Below, one piece after another: positions 33,101 through 41,021 of a stretch of DNA of 64,000 nt. The DNA is taken from the NCBI GenBank assembly GCA_031213475.1, contig JARUPZ010000009.1, positions 11,565,601 to 11,629,600 on the forward strand. Direction: 5' to 3'. Every line of letters begins with the position of its first letter. The first letter of the stretch is position 1. Source of the DNA: Nereocystis luetkeana (Eukaryota; Sar; Phaeophyceae; Laminariales; Laminariaceae). A program made the position numbers and the translations under genes. The notes beneath the pieces are model-generated. The model saw only the letters and a program-made list of their open reading frames with translations. It was not told the origin of the DNA and ran no database searches.

Positions 33101-36100
33101 TTTATTTTTTTATTAAATCCTACGGTGAGGAGATTTCTCGGCGAATTTGAAAGATGGCGTTTTTTGTTTTTTTAATATGTATAACTGGCTTCGGTGCTTT
33201 ATGTACTGGGACTGTCACAAAAGTGGGATATCTTTTTTTTTCCACGTGCACGATCGTGTGGTTGGTTGTATTTTTGTACAATGTGTTTTGGTGGAAGTGG
33301 ATGCGGAGCCCGGATACGACGAAGTTCCGTTGGCTGGATGGCTATCAGTCGCCAGCTCGGTATCGGTTGGCTAATTCAAATTGAATGTGATCATTTCCCC
33401 CGGAAATTCGTGTTTTTTCCCGTGGGAACAAACGGTGTTCTGGTCTTTAGACCTATGCCAATGGAAACGCGAAGTCCAGAAGTTTTTTTTTCAAACATGT
33501 TGCTTTCAAAGAACAGCCGAAAAATTTCCTCGCACCGCCGCTGTGGGAAAAAAGAGAAAACATGATTTGTTTTGTTTTTTTCCCCCCGATGGCGGCAGGC
33601 GGCGCGATTTGTTTTTTCTGGTTGCATGATGGCCCAAGCCTGAGTCAGTACATAAAATCTCCGCAGGGTACACAGATCATCCACGTAGAACATACCTCAA
33701 GGAAGAAAGGGGAAGATCAGGAAGTCGCGGACAAAGCACATCGAAACCCGCTGACCGCTCCACACAGAAACACGCCTATTTCCTGTATGGAACTCCCAAA
33801 TACCGTCCACATGAATCCATGCATCAAGTACGTGAGCACTCCGAACAATCGTAAGCCAACAGGGTCGATGGCAGTGCAGAATGTCGCTGGCGTTTATTTT
33901 CGTATGTATCTTGTATGTAAAGCAGTATGGTGAAGACATTCAACGACATGAAACCTTTGTAAGCAACCAAGCCAGTGCACTCCAAGCCGTACATTTTGGG
34001 GATGTTTTGACACGAGAATTCGCAAGTTTTTCTCGTTCGCTCCTTTTTTTTCCAGCTTAGGTTTTTGCTTACGCGGATGGGATTTTATGTTATCTCGTCC
34101 TTTTATTCACTGTCGTACCGTCAGGAATACCAACCGCGATCCCAGGACGCAAAACGCTGGGTTCGGCGAGGTGGGAGCTCAGCATATGGAAATGGCTGAT
34201 TTTGGTGATGGGGGCAGTGCGATTGAGGCTGCGGCAAAATCTGCTCAGCTTTCCCCGGGGAAATGTGAGGATAAAAAATGGAATGCCCACGACAGTAGTG
34301 AAACTTCCGGAAGTCAGCTTCGGGGGGGCCGTGGCGAGGCGAATGCCTGCGGGGGCAGAGGGCAGGGGGAGCGTGGGGGAGAGGGGAGAGGACGAGAATT
34401 AGGGGAAGGTAGAGGATCGGGAGGAGAAGGAAGAAGAGGGGCAGCGGGGAGACGAGGAGGAGGAGGAGGTTTGAAGCCTTTGGCCGAAGCTCCACCGCCT
34501 GCTCGTATCACCAACGCTGACCTGCTCCGTGGGTATGGTCTGGCTTCTACCATGCGTAAGGGACAGCCGGTGCAGTCGAAGGAGAAGGTGAAGGAAAAAG
34601 AGGAGGAGGAGGAGGTGGAGGTGGAGGTGCTGCCTTTGCCATCGGGCCTGGGCTTCGCTGTGTACAATGATCATGGTGCTGCACCCGGGGGTGGTGGGGG
34701 TGGGGGTGGGGGAGAAAAGGGGGGCTTGCCGCTGTCAAACGGGCTCTCCTTCGCGGTCTACCAAGATAACCACGATGTGGGTGAAGCGCATGGGTGCAAA
34801 GACGGAGTGGACAAGAGAGGGATGGGGGACGGTGCGTCCGTGTTCGCGAACGGGTTGAGTTTTTCCGTGTACGTAGATGATGATGATGGTGATGATGATG
34901 CCACACCCGGGGTTGAAGGGGGTGGAGGCGTTCACGAGGGCCGGCTGCCGATTTCGAACGGGCTTGGCTTCTCCGTGTACCAGGATGAAGATGCCGCAGC
35001 AGGCGACAACGACGGCAATACCGGTGGAGACGGGAAGGGGGGAGCAGGAGATGGACTTGCTTTTTCGAACGAGCTTGGCTTTGCGGTGTTCCGGGATGGT
35101 GATAATGATCAAGAAGCAGCAACAGCAGTCGGCTCCTCCTCGTCTGCCCCTCACGCCACCTCCGCTCCCTCCTCCGCCGGCGGTTCAGCATCATCTTCGG
35201 CTTCCCGAGGGCTCGGAATTACTGTGCAGGGGGACAAAGGTGGCGTAGTCGGGGGCGGTGGCGATCATGCCCCTTCGGCAGGAAAACCTTTGTCGTCGGA
35301 ATCTGGGCGAACCTCGAGCGGCCGCGGAGGTGGTGGTGGTGGTGGTGTCGGTTACGGTCGTGACGGATTGGGTGCTAGGGGCGGTGACCGTCGCGATCAG
35401 AGTGATTGCGGTGGTGGTGATGGTGGCGGCGGGGTGGACGGCCGCTGGAGTGATGGCGGTGATGGTGGAACTGGAGGAGGCCGTACGACCGCATCGGTTG
35501 GTGGAGAGGAAAGCCCAGTCGTACGGCAGCCTCGGGGAGCGGACGCTCTTCCTGAGACGGGTGATAGTGGGCTGAGGAAGCTGGAGGTGTCTTTCTTTGA
35601 AGATCCGATTTTCGGGGACGCGGAAAGCGGGGATGGGTCCGAGGATACCGCTGGAGGGTTGTCTGTCCTCAGATTTTTCGATGATTCGACGGTGAGAGAG
35701 GTGTCTAGATTTTTTTTTTTGGCTCGAATTTCGCTGACGATTTTTTCTCGCCCGGTGGGGAGTGTGACCCGGCCCGGGCCGTGTTTGCCACGAAGGGCCA
35801 ACACTTTAGTATTTATGAGAGTCCTCATTTGAGGTGCTATATGCTCTTCGTATGTCATAAGTAAGTCACCCATTTTTTTTATTTTTGGAGAGAAGCTATA
35901 AGTGCAACACAATGAACAGGCCTAAGGCCATTTCTTATGCAGTCGGATTTGCGGCCAGTTGGAAATGGTGCTATCGGCACGTTCGCACGAGCTTTTGCCC
36001 CGAAAATGTGCGAAACTGCAGTTTCTCGATTCAGAATGACTTGGACTTTTCTCCAAGACCTATCTAGAGCTGTTTCCCACTTCTCCAGGTGCCCATTTGC

Positions 36101-39100
36101 GGGAAATCACCTCTGGTGCTTTTCCGATCCAACTGGGTCAAACACGATTACAATCCCCGATTGGATCGGAAGTTTTTTTTTTTTCAGATCCGATCCCTCA
36201 TCGTAATCGTATTTGAACCAGTTGGATCGGAAAAGTACCGAAGGTGATTTCTTGCTCCAAGGAATACGATCGAAAGACACTACGTACCCCATGCTAGCGT
36301 AGCGCGTAGTGTACATAGCAGGCGGTTGACGAACCGAGAATGGCACTGTAGACGGGGGGTTGGTGCCGGAAGGGTGTCTGTCTTCCATGATGGGCATCGG
36401 AGATTCAGTGGGTGAGAGAAACGACGGGTTTTGTTTTTTTTCAGCTGATTTGCTGGGGATTTTTTATCGGGGACGACTGAGGGCCTATGCTGACGCAACT
36501 CGACGCAGAGTAGAGCAGAACGCGCGATTAATCCTCTGAGTACTTCAGTCCCGTCATGGGGACAAACGACTTTGGGTTCGAGCGGTTCGTCCCAAAACGG
36601 GACTGCTGTCGAAAAAGGATGAAGGTATTGAAATACCTGGTACAAAGTAGAGTAAGAGGTTTTTCGATTCCAGTATACCTGGTATGGACGACGGGCGTGA
36701 GCCGTGATGTGTCTTCCGAGAGAGTTTTCAACCATTGGACGGCGAGGGCAACCGTTTTATTTTATGTTCAGCCTTGTCTCTCCCTTTGGCTGGCGAATTA
36801 TTTTTCGCTCGTCGTGGTGACTGGTCCATGCCCACGAGACTCGCCATACATCAGCCAGAACGCTGCCTGCTGTACAGCAGCCACAGCGATTCATCCACCA
36901 ATTATTTATTCATTTTTTTTCGGTACGGCAGTGCTTCGGTGTGACCCTGGTGCTTGCTCGTGTTCACGGCCCGCAGTTTGGTGTCTGTGTGGGTCATGTT
37001 GGAGATACCGAATCATTGTTAATAGCCGTCGCTGCTCTTCTCTACCGACGTAAATATTTTTTGAGCTCGCAGAGGGGTGGAACGGGCTTTTCAGCACTCG
37101 ATTTTCCCCACCAAGAGTTGGTAGCCAATAATACCGAATAAAAACCAATACCGAATAAACAGTGTTTTCGAAAAGATCTGACGGAGACCCCGCCGAAAAT
37201 ATAGTTGTTCGACCCTAGGATCCGTACCGCTGCCTTGATGAATATACGCGCTCAAACACGTTCGCAATCCCGCGCGCGGAGCTCAACGCTCTTGAGGTGC
37301 TATTAATGCCAAAAGCTGAAGTATCATCAGGCAGCCGCTATGTGCAGGAGCGTCGTGCACAAATTTTAGTGCAGGGCGCGTATCGTCCATTGCAACCTTG
37401 CACGCCGGCCCAGACCGACCCAAACCCAGGCCTGACCCTCACCCTAACCTCGGGCCGGACTCTAACCCTTTGGGGGGCTCGAGGTCGGCTTGGACAGTCA
37501 GTCACGCGGCTCTCGCCGCGTGTTTTGGTGGCGTTTTTCCGAAAAAAACGCCGGGCGGCGGAAAGACCCGGCTTGACCAATAAGACCCGCACGCTGCACA
37601 ATGTTGTGTGCACGACGCTCCTGCACATAGGTCGAGTCGTATCATTAGACTTATACCTGGTACACTATACCGGTGGTTTTTATATACTCCGCAAGTCTAC
37701 TATTACGGGGGCCCATAGTTAATAGGACCAAATATTGTTAGTAAAAATGGTGAAATATATAGGTTTTTATGTATACCATAGGTCCTTTTAACTATGGTCC
37801 CCCGTAATAGTAATAGATGGACTGCCTGAACGACGGAACGCCGAGCGTTTCCGTGATGCCGAGATCGTGCGTCATCCACGTGTGTATATCAACCTCCACC
37901 ATGATTGTGGCATTTTCGGACCTGTAACTCGGCAGAATTTCACGACGAGTTACTGATCGGTTGGTGCCGTTGGGCAACTATCCGGCTTATTTTGGCAAGT
38001 CGGTTGGCAGAGCCACCTGATGGCCAGCCGGCTACTCGTAGCCGATACAAGTTGGGCGACCGAAGCCAGAGGATAAACAGCCTTCCTCTGCGCCTCGGAG
38101 GCCCCGCCAAAAAACATGCGGATTGTATCCCACAATTTAAAGCCTTCCTACAAGTATGGAAACCCAGAAAGTTCGAATAGGTCGGCACTTTTCGAGAAAC
38201 GACTTGCTGTTGGTCCGACTGCTACCTAGGTGGCGACTCAACCCCTGTAAGAGCTGCAGCCCCGTTTTAAGGGCAATCTACCCAGAATTTGTGTGGTATG
38301 CCCCCGAAACGTTACTGCGGTTAGCCCTATTACGGGGGACCGTAGTAAATAGGACCAAATTTGTCAGTAAAAGTAGAGAAATATATGGTTGTTTGTGTGT
38401 ACCGCAGGTCCTGTTTAATATGTCCCCCCGTATTGAAAGGGTCGAGCCGTGGTGACCGACAGTTTCAAACATTTCCGTGGCGCCGAGATGAATTGTCGTT
38501 CAGTTTGGTTTTTCACTCAGCGGCAACTGTTGGTACGTTGGCACCCCTCTTTTGTTTCGGTCCTTGATTGGTCTGTTTTTCGGTGTTGGTAGGTCGACTT
38601 GAAGCTAGTCTAGGTGTCCGAAACACTACGAAATCATTTTTGGGTGTCATGAGAATAGTGGGACCTGGGACACACCCTGCCCCCCATACGCATTTGAGCC
38701 TGGTTTTTGTACTTTTTTTGCAGAATGCGAACAATTCCCCACAATGAGTCCATGTGAAACGTCCCCTAAATGCGTGGGTGACGCTCTAAAGGGTGTCTCT
38801 CACCGTATGGTGCATGCCGTCGCTGCAAGGCGAAACCCCCAGCAGCTCAGTGTTGCCAGGGTGATAAGTGTGTCGTCCGTTTTTTTCGAATCGTTCACAC
38901 AACCATTGGACCCGCGCTGCGATAGTGGTGTATGGCTCCTTTAGTCGAACTGCCACCGGGAGCGACGGGGTTACTCATCTGAAGAACTACCGGGTAGCCC
39001 ATTTGTGTACCTTTTGTTTTTTCTGTGGCACCTGGACCATCGGATTGGTCATCGGGTCCAGCCTACGTACAAGTTTTCCCACGTTTTTTTCCCTCGTTTT

Positions 39101-41021
39101 TTTTTTCAAATCATCATTTTCACTTTCCAGCTTAACGCGTAGGAGGGTTTACCCTCAGCGGTCTTCTTCTGGACAAGCCGTGCAGGTCACAGGTGTCGTC
39201 CCTTTCCCCCCCCCCCGGTACGTACCTTTCTTTTCAAGCCTCGCATAAGGCTGGCTCAGCATTCCCACTTCTCGTCGACTTTCATCGAACGTAGCTAAAT
39301 CACGCTTTCGCGCTTTCCGCTCACAAATATTTATGCAAGAGAAAGTCCTCATGAGTATGCACTGGGTGAGACTTCAACCCACATAATCGATCTTCTTAGG
39401 CACTCGGACCACCCACTAAGCCACTGGGGATGCCGGATATTTAGGTCTGGGCGACTTTTTCTTGGTATAGATCTCTTCAGGCGAGATGCCTCCGAAAACT
39501 ACGAGTACCCCCTACTCTAAAATTTGCAGGCGGCTTGCTTGTAGTACGTGGAGCTCCGCAAAGCGGGGTGCCTCAGCAGGCAAAAAAAGTACTGGTAGAT
39601 GTTGCCCATATCGGAGCGTACGTGATTCGTTACATCGTACCTGGTACTGCTTGTTGAATCAACACCCGGGTATAACCCGGTATTTTCGTTTGGTTTCTTC
39701 TTTTGTATTTCTCGGACAGGTTGACTCTCCCCTTTTCGAACCCGCGGTAGACTCCCGCCTGGGAGCGACGGGGCCGTCGAGGAAGTCGGGCGTGTATAAA
39801 CGTGCGGGAAGCGCAACTTCGGCAACAAGCACGGTAGCTTCGTCGAGCGGAACCTTGTCGGCCTCAAGCGGCTTCGGCTCTTCTTCCGGTTCGGCGACCG
39901 GACGATCGGCGTCTTCGGCCAGGGACAATGGTAGGGTGTCGCTGATATCGGCGGCAGCTACGGGGACTGCGGGAACCTCGGAAACCTCGGGAACCGTGGG
40001 TTTCTCAACTGGCCGAAAGAGCTTGGCCCGTGAGGCTGGCGGGCCGAACCGACTTGAGCTGTCGCCCGTTCATGAGGGTGGTGTGAATGGCGGTGCCTTG
40101 GCGACGTCGCAAGTGTCTTCGACAGCGGCGGAGGGGCCCGTGTCTGCTGGTTTGGGTTTCGCGGCGGCGCGACAGGTACCGTTGCCCCCGAAGACGCCCC
40201 ACGCCGCTACCGCTCGTGTTGGTAGTGCTGCGGCTAGTGCTGCCGGTGCGGGTGCTTCAGCTACGAGTACGGCTGCCGGTGCTGCTGCTGCTGTGGTTGG
40301 TGGTGGCTCTGGTGTTGTGTACACCGCGGTCGGAGGAGTAGCGATGGAAACCCCTCGGTCTGGCCCCGCTGGACCGCGTGTTCGGGGAGGGGTTCGGGGG
40401 CAGGGACACGGCGAAGTTGACGATAGCTGGTCGGAGGATGACGCTAACCACAGCGGTGGTAGCGGCGGCGTCGGTGGCGGCCGTGGCAGAGGACACCGAA
40501 TCGGACTGCCGAACGGCTCTTGGGGCGGCTGCTCCACGATAAAAAGGAGGGCGGATGAGATGGTGGACCATACGCACGGGGTTTCCACCGGATATGGAGG
40601 CCGTGGGATCGGTCTGGCCCACAGGGGTGGCGCTGATGATGACGGAAATAGCCTCACGCGGGGGTTTCCTAACCGAAGTAGGATGTCTTCTTCGTCTACC
40701 GCGTCCTCGTTGTCGTTGGGAGGAGATTTTTCCGTGAGGTCTTCCGGCGGGGGAGGGGATGGTGGCTCGAGCCTAGGGGTGAAGCAGACCCCTCATGCGG
40801 GGTCTGTTTGGCGGACAGGGGGTAGTGCTGGTGGTGGTGGTGGTGGTGACGACGCGAGGGAGAGCTATGGGCGCGGTGGGGGTGTCGGTAGGGCGAGTGG
40901 TGGTGGAGGTCGTGTGGATTACCACTCGCTGTGCTTTTCGAGTTCGTCTTCCGGGTACAGCGCTTCCTCTTCTTCCCCGTTCGGGCTGTTGGATAGGGAC
41001 TCCTCGAATTCGGAGACCTGA
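8906..41021 (+). CDS. BUBR1: BUBR1/MAD3-type spindle assembly checkpoint protein, 15 exons, kinase-less
   Basis: Seen: joining 8906-9174, 12832-12964, 16676-16771, 18552-18685, 20191-20305, 21702-21806, 23745-23987, 24712-24842, 27577-27715, 28595-28747, 29573-29692, 30204-31034, 32572-32912, 34125-35691 and 39720-41021 gives one open frame of about 1892 residues. All 14 introns are GT-AG and every splice phase agrees. Order of parts: KEN box 1 (residues 32-34), MAD3/BUB1 TPR domain (about 90-250), ABBA motif (360-365), KEN box 2 (401-403), ABBA motif (442-447), conserved TINTK-type motif (836-853), five more ABBA-type motifs (1114-1261), Ser/Gly-rich tail. No kinase domain precedes the stop. 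Known: in this family KEN and ABBA motifs bind CDC20 in the mitotic checkpoint complex and inhibit the APC/C; the TPR domain serves kinetochore recruitment. Inferred: a MAD3/BUBR1 paralogue rather than BUB1. The start at 8906 is chosen because it places KEN1 near residue 30, as is usual; an in-frame ATG at 8648 or an upstream exon is possible. I did not locate a convincing BUB3-binding GLEBS motif. Confidence 0.92.
10020..10132. mobile_element. Family A MITE copy carrying a TACCTGGTA scar
   Basis: The left arm reads ccatacctggtagttaatag; copies without the insert read ccatagttaatag. The difference is seven bases, TACCTGG, at a TA, leaving TA on both sides of CCTGG. Confidence 0.92.
10311..10812 (+). 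repeat. GAGCTA/TAGCTC palindromic tandem array
   Basis: Repeated modules: gagctacatgagctagctc, atctgcccccgagatgagc and atctgcacatgttt plus caaagc. A higher-order unit of about 180-190 bp is repeated two to three times. The core gagctagctc is a perfect palindrome, so the array can fold heavily. Confidence 0.9.
12832..12964 (+). CDS. BUBR1: BUBR1-type gene exon 2: start of the MAD3/BUB1 TPR domain
   Basis: Acceptor ttgacag, donor gtgcgc; starts with the third base of an Arg codon and ends in phase 0. RFEPLI followed by an acidic Gly-rich loop and DKLAVWWQYIQAVQDGLP matches the family pattern in which a D-P-L-x-x-W-x-x-Y-I helix opens the TPR domain. The acidic loop is longer than in animal proteins. 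The frame reads on upstream without a stop, but the phase match to exon 1 favours this acceptor. Confidence 0.88.
14240..14455. mobile_element. Family C element with GTGCCGGCACTATAGAGG-type ends
   Basis: Ends cccctctatagtgtcgg and ccggcactatagagggg are inverted. The interior holds gattccatggacactat-like blocks shared with other copies at 18298-18465, 18735-18890, 52785-52905 and 56570-56805, plus partial ones at 29725-29760 and 31505-31565. Non-coding and MITE-like. Confidence 0.75.
15779..15883. mobile_element. Family A MITE copy
   Basis: Ends ttatgggggaccatag ... atggtcccccgtaa, inner arms diverged. No scar. Confidence 0.88.
16676..16771 (+). CDS. BUBR1: BUBR1-type gene exon 3: TPR domain
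   Basis: Ninety-six bases, phase 0 at both ends, donor gtgagt. The segment LLERCSRRFLND, then RYRQDLRYLRVWTAY, is the hallmark LLERC...YxxDxRYLxxW signature of the MAD3/BUB1 homology region, and the join to exon 2 continues the helix correctly. Confidence 0.93.
17835..18270. mobile_element. Triple nest: family E inside family A at the end of family B
   Basis: A family B remnant (17835-17914) ends in agggtta; family A starts on that TTA (17912) and runs acatatt... to aacaacattt at 17990. A whole family E element (17991-18238) intervenes, and family A resumes as ttggtcctatttacc to 18270. The order of insertion is therefore B, then A, then E. Confidence 0.85.
17991..18238. mobile_element. Family E element, ~248 bp, ends GAGGCGTTCTAC / CTAGAATGTGTC
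   Basis: Non-coding, with imperfect terminal inverted repeats. Inner blocks (ctccacttaaggagc, cggaatgcca/tggcattccg) recur in copies at 23060-23310 and 59050-59300. Being embedded in a family A copy fixes its ends. No clear target duplication beyond a T or TT. Confidence 0.8.
18298..18465. mobile_element. Family C copy just upstream of exon 4
   Basis: atgccggcccc ... accggcactcg ... cgctatggagggaccac; shares cggttccacaggcac with the 18735 copy (gattccacaggcaccgtagcggg). Confidence 0.7.
18552..18685 (+). CDS. BUBR1: BUBR1-type gene exon 4: TPR domain
   Basis: Acceptor gttgcag, donor gtgaga, phase 0 in and phase 2 out. DDLFKFLYDKGIGGTHAHFW then VWAMYAEKVGKFPLAE aligns residue for residue with the family block DxxxxFxxxxGIGxxxAxFYxxWAxxxExxGxxxxA. 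It is flanked on both sides by family C repeats but is itself clean. Confidence 0.94.
18735..18890. mobile_element. Family C copy just downstream of exon 4
   Basis: gtgccggcatgttatgcgcc ... cgattccacaggcaccgtag ... cactgcagatggaccac. With the 18298 copy it brackets exon 4. Confidence 0.7.
19155..19330. repeat. Family D copy in intron 4
   Basis: gatgatctagttcatcgcc, then ctatgagaggttgtgcagga and cccacccggcatc in the family order. Confidence 0.75.
20191..20305 (+). CDS. BUBR1: BUBR1-type gene exon 5: last TPR helices
   Basis: Acceptor ctttacag completes an Arg codon; donor gtgcgt. LYSKGIVDRRAKPIDVLEKR followed by QKHFLRRMRRRW matches the YxxGIxxxAxPxxxLxxxxxxFxxRM block that closes the domain. 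Confidence 0.93.
21480..21586. mobile_element. Family A MITE copy in intron 5
   Basis: Ends ttacgggagaccatag ... ggcccaccgtatt; the interior is lengthened by a few bases. Confidence 0.88.
21702..21806 (+). CDS. BUBR1: BUBR1-type gene exon 6: linker after the TPR domain
   Basis: Thirty-five codons in phase 0 at both ends, donor gtcagg. The product is acidic at first, then helical-looking (RRSILQSLSAAAVKLNQRTK). No motif is recognised. Assignment rests on phase, clean splice sites and position between two firmly identified exons. Confidence 0.75.
23060..23310. mobile_element. Family E element in intron 6
   Basis: gcggtttacaatagacg ... ggggctccttaacc ... gctccttaagcggggagctt ... tattgtagaacgcctc. 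The right end is better preserved than in the 17991 copy. Confidence 0.75.
23745..23987 (+). CDS. BUBR1: BUBR1-type gene exon 7: Gly/Arg-rich linker ending in ABBA motif 1
   Basis: Acceptor ctcacag, donor gtgaat, phase 0 in and out. A Gly/Arg/Ser-rich linker with RRNLGSRGTGSR leads into PGFAIFVE, where FAIFVE (23970-23987) fits the ABBA consensus Fx[ILV][FHY]x[DE] that binds the CDC20 WD40 domain. In known MAD3-like proteins an ABBA motif stands just before KEN box 2, as here. The end of this exon has two decayed copies downstream, within the intron. Confidence 0.85.
23925..24370 (+). repeat. Tandem array of the ABBA-coding end of exon 7
   Basis: The exon 7 end with donor (ggattcgctatttttgtcg|aggtgaa...) is followed at about 24211 by ggttcgctatttttgtcgct and at about 24326 by ggttcgctgtttttggtcgg, each with a gtgaaa or gtgagt after it and a shared G-rich lead. 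The second and third copies would encode FAIFVA and FAVFGR, which no longer fit the ABBA consensus. Confidence 0.8.
24712..24842 (+). CDS. BUBR1: BUBR1-type gene exon 8: KEN box 2
   Basis: Acceptor gcgcag, donor gtagcg, phase 0 in and phase 2 out. An acidic stretch leads to DDGWADYGTRKSREKENVSD, with the KEN codons at 24817-24825. A Trp about ten residues before the KEN box and another just after it (first whole codon of exon 9) is the usual context of the second KEN box, which blocks substrate recognition by the APC/C. Confidence 0.92.
24860..25190 (+). repeat. TACCGAA/GGTACC-rich degenerate satellite, part 1
   Basis: Repeated phrases around accgaa, ttcggtac and cccgacacttcg with a period of roughly 50 bp. 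The same satellite resumes at 26860-27545; a family A copy and unrelated sequence lie between. Confidence 0.75.
25204..25312. mobile_element. Family A MITE copy with a TACGTA variant in the left arm
   Basis: Left arm ccatacgtagtaaatagg against ccatagtaaatagg: a four-base insertion leaving TA-CG-TA, at the same TA where other copies have TA-CCTGG-TA. Confidence 0.88.
26860..27545 (+). repeat. TACCGAA-rich degenerate satellite, part 2
   Basis: Around a dozen units of ~50 bp of the type gaggtcgtaccgaacatacc and gaagtgtcgggtaccggtat, ending just before exon 9. Confidence 0.8.
27577..27715 (+). CDS. BUBR1: BUBR1-type gene exon 9: ABBA motif 2
   Basis: Acceptor aaacag completes an Arg codon, donor gtgcgg, ends in phase 0. 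WTEGGLG, a Ser/Ala/Pro linker, then PFPVYVDEQFANKEQ. FPVYVD (27674-27691) is an ABBA motif, and the extended form VYVDExF is typical of the conserved motif after KEN box 2 in MAD3/BUB1 proteins. This completes an ABBA-KEN-ABBA cassette. Confidence 0.93.
28595..28747 (+). CDS. BUBR1: BUBR1-type gene exon 10
   Basis: Fifty-one codons, phase 0 at both ends, acceptor gagcag, donor gtgaac. A Pro/Gly/Arg-rich start is followed by SRAEVLARDPLHYVK, reminiscent of the short basic-acidic helix after the second ABBA motif in family members. No further domain is seen. Confidence 0.82.
28779..28836 (+). repeat. (TTTG)n microsatellite
   Basis: gtttgtttg repeated, grading into ggtttgttg units, in intron 10. 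Confidence 0.95.
29573..29692 (+). CDS. BUBR1: BUBR1-type gene exon 11: Ala-rich and acidic linker
   Basis: Forty codons, donor gtcagt, phase 0. TAEAAAARAGRARTKAQAAA is followed by a Gly run and a Glu/Asp run. The acceptor gtgaag is weak; ccgag or ctgcag a few bases downstream are alternatives. The donor and frame are firmer than the start. Confidence 0.7.
30204..31034 (+). CDS. BUBR1: BUBR1-type gene exon 12: long Ala/Ser/Gly-rich region
   Basis: 277 codons in phase 0 at both ends, acceptor cgaccag, donor gtgagc. Mostly low-complexity Ala/Ser/Gly with one denser stretch, EDVTWAEAGEDMGMQRRLTF, near the C-terminal end. The BUB3-binding GLEBS motif would be expected about here, but I cannot identify it with confidence. 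GCT/GCA alanine repeats near 30890-31010 look like microsatellite growth inside the exon. Confidence 0.85.
32572..32912 (+). CDS. BUBR1: BUBR1-type gene exon 13: conserved TINTK-type motif
   Basis: Acceptor tttttcag, donor gtgagt, phase 0 in and phase 2 out. After an acidic lead comes LTINTKLAMEAIEDWFCSP (from 32605), matching the short conserved motif of BUB1/BUBR1 proteins with pattern T-x-x-T-K-x-A-hydrophobic-hydrophobic-M/W-F. In BUB1 this region (CD1/CM1) recruits MAD1; whether it keeps that role in a kinase-less protein is unknown. The rest is Gly/Ser-rich. Splicing three bases later at the second cag is possible. Confidence 0.9.
34125..35691 (+). CDS. BUBR1: BUBR1-type gene exon 14: array of five ABBA-type motifs
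   Basis: 522 whole codons after a split Pro codon; acceptor ccgtcag, donor gtgaga, phase 0 out. Five copies of a unit built as (S/A)NxLxF(A/S)VYxD lie at 34654 (FAVYND), 34750 (FAVYQD), 34861 (FSVYVD), 34969 (FSVYQD) and 35080 (FAVFRD), spaced 32, 37, 36 and 37 residues. Each fits Fx[ILV][FHY]x[DE], the CDC20-binding ABBA consensus. A sixth, degenerate copy (GLGITVQGD, 35209) lacks the Phe. Spacers are Gly/Asp-rich. The exon then becomes Gly-rich and ends with an acidic segment, LEVSFFEDPIFGDAESGD. Confidence 0.92.
37703..37808. mobile_element. Family A MITE copy, well preserved
   Basis: Near-consensus: attacgggggcccatag ... ctatggtcccccgtaat flanked by cta/tag. Useful as the family reference together with 44253-44358 and 53233-53337. 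Confidence 0.93.
38243..38441. mobile_element. Family A MITE inserted in the right end of a family B MITE
   Basis: Family B runs gagctgcagccccgtttt ... actgcggttagcccta; family A (38330-38433) follows, and then gaaagggt, the expected tail of family B. Confidence 0.8.
39090..39433 (-). mobile_element. tRNA-derived SINE, minus copy
   Basis: Read on the minus strand: a tRNA-like head with A-box-like GTGGCTTAGTGGGTGG (39409-39424) and B-box/T-arm-like GTGGGTTGAAGTCTCACC (39363-39380), then a body with tagctacgttcgatgaaagt, cgacgag, ggtacgtaccgggggg and ggcttgtccagaag, and a tail ctggaaagtgaaaatgatga then T/A-rich. It matches 43844-44170 along most of its length. Such SINEs are copied by pol III and mobilised by LINE enzymes. 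Confidence 0.8.
39720..41021 (+). CDS. BUBR1: BUBR1-type gene exon 15: Ser/Gly/Ala-rich tail and stop
   Basis: Acceptor tcggacag, 433 codons then TGA at 41019-41021. Phase matches exon 14. The tail is Ser/Thr/Ala-rich, then Gly-rich with scattered charge, and ends SPFGLLDRDSSNSET. No kinase or other domain is present, which marks the protein as MAD3/BUBR1-like without a (pseudo)kinase. Parts of the 3' end reappear as decayed copies downstream. Confidence 0.85.
   Translation, partial: VDSPLFEPAVDSRLGATGPSRKSGVYKRAGSATSATSTVASSSGTLSASSGFGSSSGSATGRSASSARDNGRVSLISAAATGTAGTSETSGTVGFSTGRKSLAREAGGPNRLELSPVHEGGVNGGALATSQVSSTAAEGPVSAGLGFAAARQVPLPPKTPHAATARVGSAAASAAGAGASATSTAAGAAAAVVGGGSGVVYTAVGGVAMETPRSGPAGPRVRGGVRGQGHGEVDDSWSEDDANHSGGSGGVGGGRGRGHRIGLPNGSWGGCSTIKRRADEMVDHTHGVSTGYGGRGIGLAHRGGADDDGNSLTRGFPNRSRMSSSSTASSLSLGGDFSVRSSGGGGDGGSSLGVKQTPHAGSVWRTGGSAGGGGGGDDARESYGRGGGVGRASGGGGRVDYHSLCFSSSSSGYSASSSSPFGLLDRDSSNSET

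Larger units (their letters stand above)
35692..39719 (+). other. BUBR1: Intron 14 of the BUBR1-type gene (4.0 kb, the longest)
   Basis: Contains family B (36531-36627), family A (37703-37808), the B/A nest at 38243-38441, the minus-strand SINE and TACCWGGTA sites at 36634, 36676, 37654 and 39637. No additional exon was recognised. Confidence 0.75.

Noticed and set aside
34314-35194. Several minus and alternate plus frames, including a 215-codon His/Arg-rich one
   Set aside because: Shadows of the Gly/Asp-rich exon 14.
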